From Bryobacterales bacterium (GTDB lineage Bacteria > Acidobacteriota > Terriglobia > Bryobacterales > Bryobacteraceae), in contig JAEUQF010000028.1 in assembly GCA_016789745.1 (NCBI GenBank), positions 1 through 34,476 of the forward strand: a DNA stretch of 34,476 nucleotides, in the 5' to 3' direction. A model generated the notes under the pieces. That model did not search any database, had not been told where the DNA came from, and saw only the letters and a list, made by a program, of their open reading frames with translations. Each line of letters begins with the position of its first letter. Position 1 is the stretch's first letter. The translations under genes and the position numbers were made by a program. Shown here in pieces: positions 8,775 through 16,287 of this stretch.

Positions 8775-8924
8775 CGGCAGTTGCCGGATCCGGCGGCGCA
8801 CCGTGGCAAGCTCATCGCCCTCCAGTAGCAGGCCCAATTCCCACTGTAATTGATGCATCTGTTCGTTGGTACGTGCGGATTGGGCCCGCAAAAGCCAATA
8901 GGCGACTTGCTCAGGTGACAGCAT
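8622..8924 (-). CDS. Possible small helical protein, 100 aa (uncertain)
   Basis: A minus-strand frame whose first ~50 residues read like a real soluble helical protein (MLSPEQVAYWLLRAQSA, then a Gln/Glu/Leu-rich segment). This N-terminal part covers the otherwise empty stretch after 8774. The remaining ~50 residues are antisense to the 3' end of the small membrane protein gene and look like a shadow (Arg/Ala/His-rich, VYAAPRRGEAEN). No Shine-Dalgarno sequence precedes the ATG. If real, the two genes overlap by 153 bases tail to tail, or the true protein ends early through a sequencing frameshift. I list it because otherwise 8775-9052 holds no gene. Confidence 0.35.
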   Translation of the reverse strand: MLSPEQVAYWLLRAQSARTNEQMHQLQWELGLLLEGDELATVRRRIRQLPSIQNQIENLNRYTRKAHGGHDKAHPAEQVRRPLAVAHLVYAAPRRGEAEN

Positions 8925-9052
8925 ACATCGATATAGTTACATCGCCTCCCGCATTTTCTCGCGTCGAATTTTTGCGCCTTGTGCGTTTCCACACCGATGA
9001 AAATCCTGACAAAAAGAGCCGATGAGCCAATTGAAAGGACATCACTGCGCTC

Positions 9053-9709
9053 ATGCGGAACTCGCAACCTCTCCTTGCGCTGCTTGCCCTGCCGTCACTG
9101 GGCTTAGGGCTTTGTCTGGCCGCCGACACCCATGCACCCGCCACCCAGACCATGAAGCTGGTCAGCGTGGCCGACCGCGCTATCCTCACCAACGACGGCG
9201 TCGCCATCCTCGTTCGTGCCGGCTACAGTGACCAATTCATTCTGGAACTGATTTACCAGAAGCAGACGCGCTTCGACACCAGCCCCGAGGCCCTCGCCGC
9301 ACTGGCCGAAAGCGGCCTGTCCCCCCGCCTGGTCCGCTACATGATCGCTAACCCCCAGAAAGAGGCTCTGCCGGAACCCGTCCATCCCCAAGCCCCCGTC
9401 TACACCGCACCGCTCCGCGCCGAGCGCCACGGCGGCGCCGTCGTGGTCACCGGCGCGTCCCGCATCGGCGGCGTCTATCCGGCGATGGGCGGCGGAGCCT
9501 CCTTCCGTGCGGTTAGCACCGGCCAGGGCCTGCACACCGTCGTCCCGGGTCCCCCTGGCGGCAACGGCTTCATTTTCCAGACGCCGGCCATCTACGCCGC
9601 TCCAGCCGTTGCGCCGGTCCTGGTTAAGCCCCGCTGGTGGCAGTTCTTCTCGCCCTATTGGACGTATCAGAGTGCCGGCCTGACAACTCCCGGCTATTAC
9701 CTGCCGTGA
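9053..9709 (+). CDS. Secreted protein with an LTND-type helical repeat domain, 218 aa
   Basis: The first ~23 residues form a Sec signal peptide (LLALLALPSLGLGLCLA, cleavage near AAD). Residues about 45-98 hold a compact motif, LTNDGVAILVRAGYSD followed by FDTSPEALAALAESGLSP and RYMI. I recognise this pattern (LTNxDVxxLVxAGxSD ... FDTSPxALxxLxxAGVSD) from many secreted acidobacterial proteins of unknown function. The C-terminal half is Gly/Pro/Ala-rich and low in complexity, ending in aromatic residues (RWWQFFSPYWTYQSAG). AAAGGA lies 12 bases before the ATG. A strong hairpin follows the stop. Periplasmic or surface location is likely, perhaps as a regulatory or adhesion module. Confidence 0.75.
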   Translation: MRNSQPLLALLALPSLGLGLCLAADTHAPATQTMKLVSVADRAILTNDGVAILVRAGYSDQFILELIYQKQTRFDTSPEALAALAESGLSPRLVRYMIANPQKEALPEPVHPQAPVYTAPLRAERHGGAVVVTGASRIGGVYPAMGGGASFRAVSTGQGLHTVVPGPPGGNGFIFQTPAIYAAPAVAPVLVKPRWWQFFSPYWTYQSAGLTTPGYYLP

Positions 9710-9743
9710 TAGATTTCGCCCACGGTCTGCGCCTGTCCGGATA

Positions 9744-9767
9744 GTGGGGGCCAAAGCAGGCCCCCAC
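9744..9767 (+). terminator. GC-rich stem-loop after the secreted protein gene
   Basis: A perfect 9-base-pair stem (GTGGGGGCC at 9744-9752 and GGCCCCCAC at 9759-9767) with an AAAGCA loop, 35 bases after the stop of the secreted protein gene and ~30 bases before the next gene. It is followed by AAAACG, not by a T-run, so it may protect or attenuate the transcript, not terminate it intrinsically. Confidence 0.45.
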
Positions 9768-9795
9768 AAAACGAGATCAGGAGTTAGATGACATC

Positions 9796-10644
9796 ATGGG
9801 CATTCGCGACCGGGCAAGAGATATTCTCAGCGTTGTTCCCCCTATCGGCCAGCAGATCAATTCCGTCGGCTCGACGGCACAACTATTCACCCAACTCACC
9901 GGCACCTCCCAGGCCACGCTCGAACAGAATTGGGCAGGCGGCGGCAAAATGACCACCTGCAACGGCTTCACCGGCTGGTTCGGCAACCAGCTTGGCTCCA
10001 AGCTCTATCTCGGCCGCTTCGACCTCGACACCTACCTCCCCAAACAGGGCAAGGGCGACGCCTGGATCAAGTCCACGCCCGACAACCGCCCCAAATACGG
10101 CGACATCTGCCGATTTTCCAAGTTCCACGTCGGCGTCTCGCTCGACTTTGAAGGCGACATCTGGACCCACGCCGATTCCGGGCAGGGCGGACGCACCGCC
10201 GGCTTCGACATCATCAAGCGCATCCGCGACAAGGAGCCTTACTCCTACCAGAAGCTGCTCGGCTGGGTGGACATCGAGATCTATTTCGGTGAATCGTCGG
10301 GCACCGGCGCCGCTACTGGCACCACCGCCACGCCCGATCAGCCCGCCAATCCCGTCCCCGACTGGCTCCAGGGCTGGTGGGATGTTCGCTGGCGCGGGCA
10401 GTCCTTCTATTACTACTTCGACCGCAGCCGGGAAGTGGGCTGGACGCAGATCGCGCCGCTCGATCGCTCGCGCCCCGCCATGTTCTATAACGACAAGGGC
10501 AAGCTGGCGATCGGCGTGCCGAACGCCCTCAGCATCGTCTGGAATAAGACGGGATCTGTGGAGAAGTTCGAAAATCCGCTCAACACCCCGAAGATGAACG
10601 GCATCTGGAACGACAAGGAACCGCTGGCTGCTACGAAGATGTAG
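9796..10644 (+). CDS. Putative NlpC/P60-like cysteine peptidase or amidase with C-terminal beta domain
   Basis: A 282-residue protein with no signal peptide. Residues ~50-165 look like a papain-like NlpC/P60/CHAP fold. Cys55 begins a helix (MTTCNGFTGWFG), a GDICRF segment leads to His111 in a strand (HVGVSLDFEG), and then comes WTHADSGQGG with His125. This order (Cys helix, then His strand, then polar residue) is how the catalytic residues lie in that fold; the assignment is by pattern, not by a clear family match. A Thr/Ala/Pro linker (168-188) leads to a Trp/Tyr-rich beta domain (WLQGWWDVRW, SFYYYFDR) that may bind a ligand or partner. AGGAG lies 12 bases before the ATG at 9796. The lack of a signal peptide fits a cytosolic enzyme or an effector exported by another route. 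Confidence 0.55.
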   Translation: MGIRDRARDILSVVPPIGQQINSVGSTAQLFTQLTGTSQATLEQNWAGGGKMTTCNGFTGWFGNQLGSKLYLGRFDLDTYLPKQGKGDAWIKSTPDNRPKYGDICRFSKFHVGVSLDFEGDIWTHADSGQGGRTAGFDIIKRIRDKEPYSYQKLLGWVDIEIYFGESSGTGAATGTTATPDQPANPVPDWLQGWWDVRWRGQSFYYYFDRSREVGWTQIAPLDRSRPAMFYNDKGKLAIGVPNALSIVWNKTGSVEKFENPLNTPKMNGIWNDKEPLAATKM

Positions 10645-10947
10645 GACCGGCCGCTTCCAGCGAGACAGCGCCGCGGGCGACGGCAAATCGGGGTTTTCGT
10701 CCCACTCGGCATGTCCGGTCGCCCGGTCGGCTACGGCCCGCGCATCTGCCGTAGGCGGCCGGTAGGTTCGCAGCTTGTGCCGGTCCAACTAACCCTAACT
10801 GCACCCGCCCGGCCGGTTCCGGGCGGATCCGGAACGTCCCGATGCCGGTCTTGCATTCGACAGGGTGGTCTTCATGGCGCACCCGTTGGAGACCGGCGCC
10901 CGGCAGGCAGTTTCGCACCTGTGATACCGTACGTTGCGTAGCGCCTG
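10645..10947. other. Gene-free stretch between the peptidase-like and racemase-like genes
   Basis: These 303 bases hold no convincing gene. A 108-codon minus-strand frame (10631-10957) is Arg/Gly-rich and looks like a shadow. At 10805-10826 there is an 8-base-pair GC stem (CCGCCCGG / CCGGGCGG) with a CCGGTT loop and no T-run. It may be a terminator for the upstream gene. A promoter for the next gene should lie here, but I cannot point to one with confidence. Confidence 0.5.
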
Positions 10948-11604
10948 ATGTTACCAACGTTTGCCTTTATCCATACCAGTCATGTTCTGATCCCCACCTT
11001 CGCCCAGCTGGCCAAGGAGCATCTGCCGGGATACGAAGTCTTTCACATGACGGACGAATCGCTGATCAAGAACACCATCCGCGCGGGGCACCTGACGCCG
11101 GACACCCGGCGCCGCGTCTGCGGCATGGTCGGGCTTGCCCACGAGGGCGGTGCCGATGCCGTAATGGTCACGTGCTCGTCGATCGGCCCCAGCGTGGAAA
11201 ACGCACGGGCCATCTACGACTTCCCTATCTTCCGTATCGACGAGGCGATGGCCGAAAGAGCCGTCACGATGGCGGAACGGGTAGGCGTGGCGGCTACTCT
11301 GCGCACCACGTTGGATCCAACCCTGGCGCTGCTGGAGCAGACGGCGGCCCGCGCGGGACGCAACGTAACCTTCGTCCCGCGGTTGAGTGATGGAGCCTTC
11401 CAGGCCGTCATCGAAGGCAAGACCGAACTGCACGACAATATGGTTACCGAGATGCTGCAGCAGTTGATGCAGGAAGTGGATGTCGTGGTTTGCGCCCAGG
11501 CGTCGATGGCCCGCGTGCTGCCGCGTATCGACACCAGTAAAGTCCCGGTGCTCACCAGCCCCGAACTGGCTTTGCAAAGAGTTCGGGAACGGCTGCTCGG
11601 CTAA
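10948..11604 (+). CDS. Aspartate/glutamate/hydantoin racemase family protein
   Basis: A 218-residue cytosolic protein of the Asp/Glu racemase superfamily, which moves a proton at the alpha carbon using two cysteines and no cofactor. Both are present in the expected context: Cys76 in MVTCSSIGP and Cys182 in VVVCAQASMAR, one in each half of the pseudo-symmetric fold. RVGVAATLRTT and FRIDEAMAERA match the family. The substrate (aspartate, hydantoin, maleate or other) cannot be read from sequence. The ATG at 10948 has no clear Shine-Dalgarno sequence. The gene ends on the opposite strand's ApnO-like gene, with the two stop codons sharing bases 11601-11604. Its neighbour is a sugar-acid pathway, so an isomerase-type role there is possible but is only inference. 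Confidence 0.8.
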   Translation: MLPTFAFIHTSHVLIPTFAQLAKEHLPGYEVFHMTDESLIKNTIRAGHLTPDTRRRVCGMVGLAHEGGADAVMVTCSSIGPSVENARAIYDFPIFRIDEAMAERAVTMAERVGVAATLRTTLDPTLALLEQTAARAGRNVTFVPRLSDGAFQAVIEGKTELHDNMVTEMLQQLMQEVDVVVCAQASMARVLPRIDTSKVPVLTSPELALQRVRERLLG

Positions 11605-12434
11605 GTCTGGGTGATGTGCCGGACGCTCTCGGCAATCGCCTCTGGCTCGAACACCTTCTTCCAATCCGGGTTGAATAACACCGGCATCGCCCGCGCGATC
11701 GCCTTCAACGCCCCGTCGGAAAACACGGCGCCTTCCTTCTCCTGGAAGCAGATCGCCAGTTCCACCCGCATATGACCGAGGATGAAATCGCGAGCCGCCG
11801 CCGGCGGCACACCGCGGCGTACTGCCTCGTCAGTGGCTTCTTTCAACATCGTCAGACAGGTGCCCAGAATCGTTTCCGAAAGCACAGGCTCCAGAATCGC
11901 CATCTGCTCGACGTTGCAGCGATGCGAATTCATCACCGGTTTGTAGATGACCCTTGCCAACGCCTCACCCGGCGCATAGTGTTCCTCCGGCCCCTGTGCC
12001 AGACAGCAGACAATGTGCTGCTTCGCAAACTCTCCGCCAAAGAAATCGGTGTGCGCCTTCGGATCTGTTTCATATGACAGCACCGGCGGATGGCAGGGAT
12101 GCGTGATGAAGTACGTCAGGTCGGGGCGGTTCGGCAGCACACCCGCATACTGCGCCGCCACATCCAGCATCACTACCATGGTCCCCGGCGCGATCTTGCT
12201 CTCGATCGCTCCGAAAATCGGCCCAATCCGGTTGTCCGGCAGCGCCAGAATCAGCGCATCGGCGCCATCCAAAGCCTGCTCCAACGGCACGGCCGTCACG
12301 CCCCGTTCCTTTAACGCAGCCACACCTCGCTCGCTGATCTCCACGTGGCGCACATCATAGCCGCTGCCTTGCAGATTCGCCGTCAACCGCAGGCCCATCT
12401 TGCCACCCGCGCCCAATAACGCTACGTTCTTCAC
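11601..12434 (-). CDS. apnO: ApnO-like D-apionate oxidoisomerase (6-PGDH-like)
   Basis: A 277-residue NAD(P)-binding enzyme: a Rossmann start VALLGAGGKMG (glycines 8, 10, 11, 14), an acidic end of beta-2 (HVEISERG), and a C-terminal helical part (EPVLSETILGTCLTMLKEATDEAVRRGV) of the 6-phosphogluconate dehydrogenase C-terminal type. The His-rich ITHPCHPP and NSHRCNVEQM segments may form the metal or substrate site. D-apionate oxidoisomerases have this architecture and make 3-oxo-isoapionate; the next-door OiaK-like kinase would phosphorylate it. I chose the GTG at 12434: it overlaps the kinase stop by four bases (GTGA) and AGGAG sits seven bases upstream. A longer frame from 12479 would overlap the kinase without homology. 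The exact substrate is inferred from family and neighbour. Confidence 0.6.
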   Translation of the reverse strand: MKNVALLGAGGKMGLRLTANLQGSGYDVRHVEISERGVAALKERGVTAVPLEQALDGADALILALPDNRIGPIFGAIESKIAPGTMVVMLDVAAQYAGVLPNRPDLTYFITHPCHPPVLSYETDPKAHTDFFGGEFAKQHIVCCLAQGPEEHYAPGEALARVIYKPVMNSHRCNVEQMAILEPVLSETILGTCLTMLKEATDEAVRRGVPPAAARDFILGHMRVELAICFQEKEGAVFSDGALKAIARAMPVLFNPDWKKVFEPEAIAESVRHITQT

Positions 12435-13783
12435 GTTCGGTCTCCTCTCACTTGCAGGAAAAATTCGGGCGCGCCGCACTGGCCGCCCTTAAAGACAATC
12501 TCGATGCCATCGCGTTGCGCGTCGTTGGACCAAGCCCGGCACAACGGCGCTCCGGGCGCCAGCGAACAAACAAACGTCAATGCCTGCACGCCCAGCAGAC
12601 TTCCGGCCCAACTGGACGTATCGCCGCCCGCCACCACCACTCGCCTCACCTCAGGGCAAGCATCCAGTACCGCGCACAACGCCCTGCCCGATAGTTCGCC
12701 CAGGCTTTCCCGGAAGCCCGGCCGTCCCGAGATATCCCGATCCAACTGCACCGCATCATGGCCCGCCGAGTACATGACGACGCTGCGGCCGGCACGCCAC
12801 GCCGCAATGGCCTCCGCCACCGCGCGCTGCATGGCATCGCGATCCCCGTTGCCCAACGCCACCGGATCCAACCGCACCGCCGCAAACCCGTTCGCAACCG
12901 CCGTCGCAATCTGCGCGCTTGTCATCGGTGAGCAACTACCGGACAGCACCAGCACCTGCGACACCGGCACGTTGGCCGGATTCGGCATGGCCTGCGCGCC
13001 CCACCCCGCCGCCAGCGCATGCTCCACGCCCGACGACCCGACGACAAACAGCGGCGCCTGCTGTGCCTGGTCCCAGAGCAGCCGCCCGGTGCCCGCCAGT
13101 GTTGCCGCGTCGATCACGTCGAACAGCACGGCATCGTGGTTCTGGGACGCCTGCGACAAACGCTCCGCCGCATCGGCAGCGACGACGTCGCGAAAGCTCA
13201 TCAACCCGATCCGCCGCGCGGTCTGCTTCGCCAGATGCACCCGCAGATCGGCTTCGTCCATCGGCGTCACCGGATGGCGGCTCATCGTCGGATGCCGGTC
13301 AATGCGAAACACCTCCCCGGCATTGGCGGCAAACAGATGCCCGAAGAAGGTAAAGCGAGACATCGCCGGCGCCCCGGCCACGATGGGCACCCAGCGAGAA
13401 CCCGTTACCCGCTGCCCTATCTCCATCGCCCGCCCGATGCTGCCCACCTGCGGCGAACTATCAAATGTGGAACAGACCTTATAGTGAAGCAGCGGCGTAC
13501 CCAGAGCCTTCAGAAACCCGAACGCCAAGGGCAACTCCGCATCCATCCACTCGGGACTGCGGCTGCGGCTGCTCCCCGCCAAGCCAAACGCCTGGTAGCT
13601 GGCAAACCGTGCCAGCAGCCGCGCATCGGGCCGCTCCAGAAACAACACGGCCGATCGCCCGTGCAGCGACAGCATCTCCATCACGTCGGTGGAGCCGGTG
13701 AAATCATCGCCGTACCACGCCAGAACCGGCGCCGCGGGCCCGCGGGTGCAGCTGTTTCCTTCCCTACTCGTGTGCCCCTCCAA
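12431..13783 (-). CDS. oiaK: OiaK-like four-carbon acid sugar kinase (DUF1537)
   Basis: A 450-residue kinase of the four-carbon acid sugar kinase family. The N-terminal substrate domain opens with WYGDDFTGSTDVMEMLS, the family signature DDFTGxxD; the second domain has VLVLSGSCSPMTSAQI, VVVAGGDTSSW and the C-terminal KGGQCGAPEFF expected of the nucleotide-binding half. The form DDFTGSTDVME and adjacency to an ApnO-like oxidoisomerase favour 3-oxo-isoapionate kinase; D-threonate, erythronate or other tetronate kinases are the alternative. It lies five bases after the DUF1080 gene and overlaps the next gene by four bases, so it is in the middle of one operon. The partner enzyme that normally follows in the apionate pathways, a RuBisCO-like decarboxylase, is not in the window. 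Confidence 0.7.
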   Translation of the reverse strand: MEGHTSREGNSCTRGPAAPVLAWYGDDFTGSTDVMEMLSLHGRSAVLFLERPDARLLARFASYQAFGLAGSSRSRSPEWMDAELPLAFGFLKALGTPLLHYKVCSTFDSSPQVGSIGRAMEIGQRVTGSRWVPIVAGAPAMSRFTFFGHLFAANAGEVFRIDRHPTMSRHPVTPMDEADLRVHLAKQTARRIGLMSFRDVVAADAAERLSQASQNHDAVLFDVIDAATLAGTGRLLWDQAQQAPLFVVGSSGVEHALAAGWGAQAMPNPANVPVSQVLVLSGSCSPMTSAQIATAVANGFAAVRLDPVALGNGDRDAMQRAVAEAIAAWRAGRSVVMYSAGHDAVQLDRDISGRPGFRESLGELSGRALCAVLDACPEVRRVVVAGGDTSSWAGSLLGVQALTFVCSLAPGAPLCRAWSNDAQRDGIEIVFKGGQCGAPEFFLQVRGDRT

Positions 13784-13788
13784 CGCCG

Positions 13789-14508
13789 TTACTCCAGATT
13801 GCGCAGCCAGATATTCCGAAACTTCATCACCGTGTGGGGCGCGTCCTTAAACCCGCTGTGATCCTGCAGGCGAAGCGGGCCGCGTTCGCAAATCGACTTG
13901 GCCTGGCACCCCGGGCCTTTCTTGTCGATTTGGACGTGATCCAGCACCAGCACCCCGTTCAGCATCACTGTCGCCGAACCCGGCGCGGTCAGGTTGCCCC
14001 CGGCATCGCAGCGCGGCGCTCTGAACACGATATCGTAGGCCTGCCACTGTTCGGAGGGGCGCGCTGCGTTCACCAGCGGCGCCGAGAAACCGTAGAGTGC
14101 CCCGATCGCCCCGTTGGCATAGGTGGGGTTGTCGATGCCGTCCAGGATCTGCAACTCATAACAACTATGCAGATAAACGCCGCTATTGCCCTTGAGCTGG
14201 CCCTTCTGGTTCGGCATGTTGGGCACGGCGAACTCGATGTGGATCTGGGCATCGCCGAACACCGTCTCGGTCAGGATGTCGCCAACACCGGTGGGGCAGC
14301 TCATCTCGCCATTCTGGACATTGCACCTGCCTGGGCCGCCGTCGCGCGTGCGCCAGCCGGTCATGTCCTTTCCATTGAAGAGCACGGTGGCGTCCGACGG
14401 GGGCTGCCCGGGGGCCGCCGGCGGGGTGACCGCACGAGGCTGCGGGCCGTCTTTCGATTGCGCGGCCAATACAAGCGCCGCTGCAAACAGTATGGCGAGT
14501 GGTCTCAT
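13789..14508 (-). CDS. Secreted DUF1080 protein (3-keto-disaccharide hydrolase-like)
   Basis: A 239-residue protein with a Sec signal peptide (MRPLAILFAAALVLAA) and a single beta-sandwich DUF1080 domain. It begins SDATVLFNGKDMTGW, contains GNSGVYL and YELQILD, and ends VMKFRNIWLRNLE. This family, abundant in Acidobacteriota, Planctomycetota and Bacteroidota, includes periplasmic enzymes acting on 3-keto-glycosides. The frame is open to 14748, but only the ATG at 14508 gives the signal peptide, and it overlaps the preceding stop as ATGA (14505-14508). It lies between an LRR-like protein gene and the kinase gene, so it may release a sugar for the pathway encoded by the next two genes. That link is inference. 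Confidence 0.85.
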   Translation of the reverse strand: MRPLAILFAAALVLAAQSKDGPQPRAVTPPAAPGQPPSDATVLFNGKDMTGWRTRDGGPGRCNVQNGEMSCPTGVGDILTETVFGDAQIHIEFAVPNMPNQKGQLKGNSGVYLHSCYELQILDGIDNPTYANGAIGALYGFSAPLVNAARPSEQWQAYDIVFRAPRCDAGGNLTAPGSATVMLNGVLVLDHVQIDKKGPGCQAKSICERGPLRLQDHSGFKDAPHTVMKFRNIWLRNLE

Positions 14509-15296
14509 CGGGTACAGTATGCCTCCCATTTCCCATTGGTGAACACTTCCTCCTGAAATGGGCCGGGGAAGTGGCGGCAGTCGATCTTGTTGGCGATCCT
14601 CGCCTCCCACAAGCGGTCGATCAAATCCGTAGGCATTCCAGGGTTGCCCAGGATATCGATCTTGTCCCAGTGTCGCGATCGCAGCAGCGTTTCGAGATTG
14701 TCCAGTCGGAAGGGCCACGCCAACTGGAGGGTGTCCAGGTGCGGACAAGCTGCCAGCAGCGGGGCCAGATCGAGTTTCGCGGATTCGATGCGGAGTTCCT
14801 GCAACGACGCCCAGCTGTCGTCTGGGGTCACGGTGAGGTGATCCAGGCTCAGGCTGGTAACCTTGCCGCTGAGGTGCAGCGTAATGTGGCCTGGCGATTC
14901 CAGGTGCACTTTGCGCACCTTGCGGAACCCCGAAAGGTCCAGGGTGGTCCGGCTCTTCGGGATGTGGTGAAACCAGAGCGACTCGGTGGGGGCATCATAG
15001 GCCTGCGGCCATTGCGTCGGAATCATCGAGCCGGGCAGGATCACCTCCCGCAACGGCGGATCGCCCTGCAGCCACGGCCAGAAGCCCTTGCCCGGCTTCA
15101 GCAGGTAGAGGGTCTCCAGGCGCTGGCCAACGGCCTGCATGAGGGCATCGAGGGCGGCGGTGCTTTCCCAGCTTTCATGCAATGTCAGGTAGATGCGGTG
15201 CGGGTAGTCCGTCGCGAGTTGCCGGGCGGCGGCAACCGTGAGAGGCTGCTGCACGCTGACAAACTGAACGATGTCCTGCACTTTGGGTTTTGCCAT
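14505..15296 (-). CDS. Leucine-rich-repeat-like hypothetical protein, 263 aa
   Basis: A 263-residue soluble protein without signal peptide. The middle (about 95-215) is a series of short beta-strand-rich units with spaced leucines, valines and isoleucines (for example LREVILPGSM, LTLHLSGKVTSLSLDHLTV, LQELRIESAKLDLAPLLAACPHLDTLQLAW). This is consistent with a degenerate leucine-rich repeat or related solenoid, as in TIGR-type 'repeat-companion' domain proteins. It starts on the last base of the rsmI stop codon (TGATG at 15296) and its stop overlaps the DUF1080 start. It is thus coupled on both sides. No enzyme motif seen; a protein-binding role would be inferred from the fold only. Confidence 0.7.
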   Translation of the reverse strand: MAKPKVQDIVQFVSVQQPLTVAAARQLATDYPHRIYLTLHESWESTAALDALMQAVGQRLETLYLLKPGKGFWPWLQGDPPLREVILPGSMIPTQWPQAYDAPTESLWFHHIPKSRTTLDLSGFRKVRKVHLESPGHITLHLSGKVTSLSLDHLTVTPDDSWASLQELRIESAKLDLAPLLAACPHLDTLQLAWPFRLDNLETLLRSRHWDKIDILGNPGMPTDLIDRLWEARIANKIDCRHFPGPFQEEVFTNGKWEAYCTR

Positions 15297-16123
15297 CAGC
15301 GTCCTTCCACCTGATTGTATACGTCGCGTTTCGGCAGACCCCGCTCGCGGGCCACCCGCTTAATGGCGTCCATCCGGGAGAGCCCCTGCTTCTCGAGATC
15401 GCCAACGGCTTCGGGGATCGGCCGGGTGTCGGACGGGGCTTCCGGCTCTACGGGCTTGCCCAGCAGAATCGTGAACTCGCCCTTGATGGCCGGGCGGGCG
15501 GCGAGGGTGGTCCGGAGTGCGGCGGCCGACCCGCGGAGAAACTCCTCGTGCAGTTTGGTCAACTCGCGGGCCAGCACCACCGGGCGATGCGGGCAGATCG
15601 CCTCGATTTCTTCCAGGGTTTCCAGGATCCGGTGCGGCGCCTCGTAGAAGATGAGGGTGGCGGCGAGTGGCGCGGCCTGTTCCAACTGGCGGCGGCGTTG
15701 GCCCTCTTTGGGTGCCAGGAAACCGCCGAAGTAGAAGGCATCCGTGGGAAGTCCGGAGGCAGAAAGGGCTGTGATTGCGGCATTAGGGCCGGGAATCGGC
15801 ACCACGGCCGCTCCCGCATCCAGAGCTGCGTCCACCAATCGATATCCGGGATCTGAAATCAGCGGCGTGCCCGCGTCGGAGACTAAGGCTAGCGACTCAC
15901 CGGAGGTAAGTCGGAGGGCGAGTTCGGCCGCGCGGTCCCGCTCATTATGGTCGTGGTAGGAGACCAGGTGTGTGTTGATGCCGAAGTGGTCCAACAACTT
16001 ACGGGTATGGCGGGTGTCTTCGCAGGCGATCAGCGCCACTTCGCTAAGGATGCGTACGGCGCGCGGGGAGCAGTCTTCCAGGTTACCGATGGGAGTAGCG
16101 ACTACGTACAGAGTGCCGGGCAT
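15296..16123 (-). CDS. rsmI: 16S rRNA (cytidine(1402)-2'-O)-methyltransferase RsmI
   Basis: A 275-residue member of the tetrapyrrole methylase-like family with the RsmI signatures: GTLYVVATPIGNLED at the N-terminus, EDTRHTRKLL near 35-44, LVSDAGTPLISDPGYRLV near 80-97 and VVPIPGPNAAITALSASGLP near 106-125. RsmI adds the 2'-O-methyl group to C1402 of 16S rRNA, using S-adenosylmethionine. Length is normal for the family (about 270-290). The ATG at 16123 has no strong Shine-Dalgarno sequence. It is the first gene of the minus-strand operon ending at 11601 and is divergent from the JAMM-like gene at 16288. The genes downstream of it here are not known rRNA partners. Confidence 0.95.
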   Translation of the reverse strand: MPGTLYVVATPIGNLEDCSPRAVRILSEVALIACEDTRHTRKLLDHFGINTHLVSYHDHNERDRAAELALRLTSGESLALVSDAGTPLISDPGYRLVDAALDAGAAVVPIPGPNAAITALSASGLPTDAFYFGGFLAPKEGQRRRQLEQAAPLAATLIFYEAPHRILETLEEIEAICPHRPVVLARELTKLHEEFLRGSAAALRTTLAARPAIKGEFTILLGKPVEPEAPSDTRPIPEAVGDLEKQGLSRMDAIKRVARERGLPKRDVYNQVEGR

Positions 16124-16194
16124 GGGCTAAGGCTTATCATCAATCATCTTCGGGTACTGTGTGTAGCTTTTCGGGAAACCTGCCGATAGAGAAG

Positions 16195-16224
16195 TTGAGT
16201 TGGCGTAGTGCCGCAGTCTACCAT
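16195..16224 (+). promoter_or_regulatory. Possible sigma-70-type promoter
   Basis: TTGAGT (16195-16200) and TACCAT (16219-16224) are separated by 18 bases; each matches four of six consensus bases. It lies in the 164-base divergent gap, 63 bases before the ATG of the JAMM-like gene. This is weak evidence. Confidence 0.25.
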
Positions 16225-16287
16225 GGGCTGTGTAGCGCATGTACCAACTGGCGGTGCCAGCCCGCAATCCTTGGCAGGACGCTACCG

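Noticed and set aside
8294..9025. A 243-codon plus-strand frame overlapping the small membrane protein gene
   Set aside because: Arg/Pro-rich, no membrane or domain features; out of frame with the more convincing membrane protein at 8391.
8376..9740. The 13-base string TGCGCCTGTCCGG at 8376-8388 and 9728-9740
   Set aside because: Pairs of shared 13-mers are expected by chance in a GC-rich window of this length, and there is no longer repeat unit around them.
10631..10957. A 108-codon minus-strand frame across the gap before the racemase-like gene
   Set aside because: No ribosome binding site, Arg/Gly-rich composition, overlaps the ends of both flanking genes.
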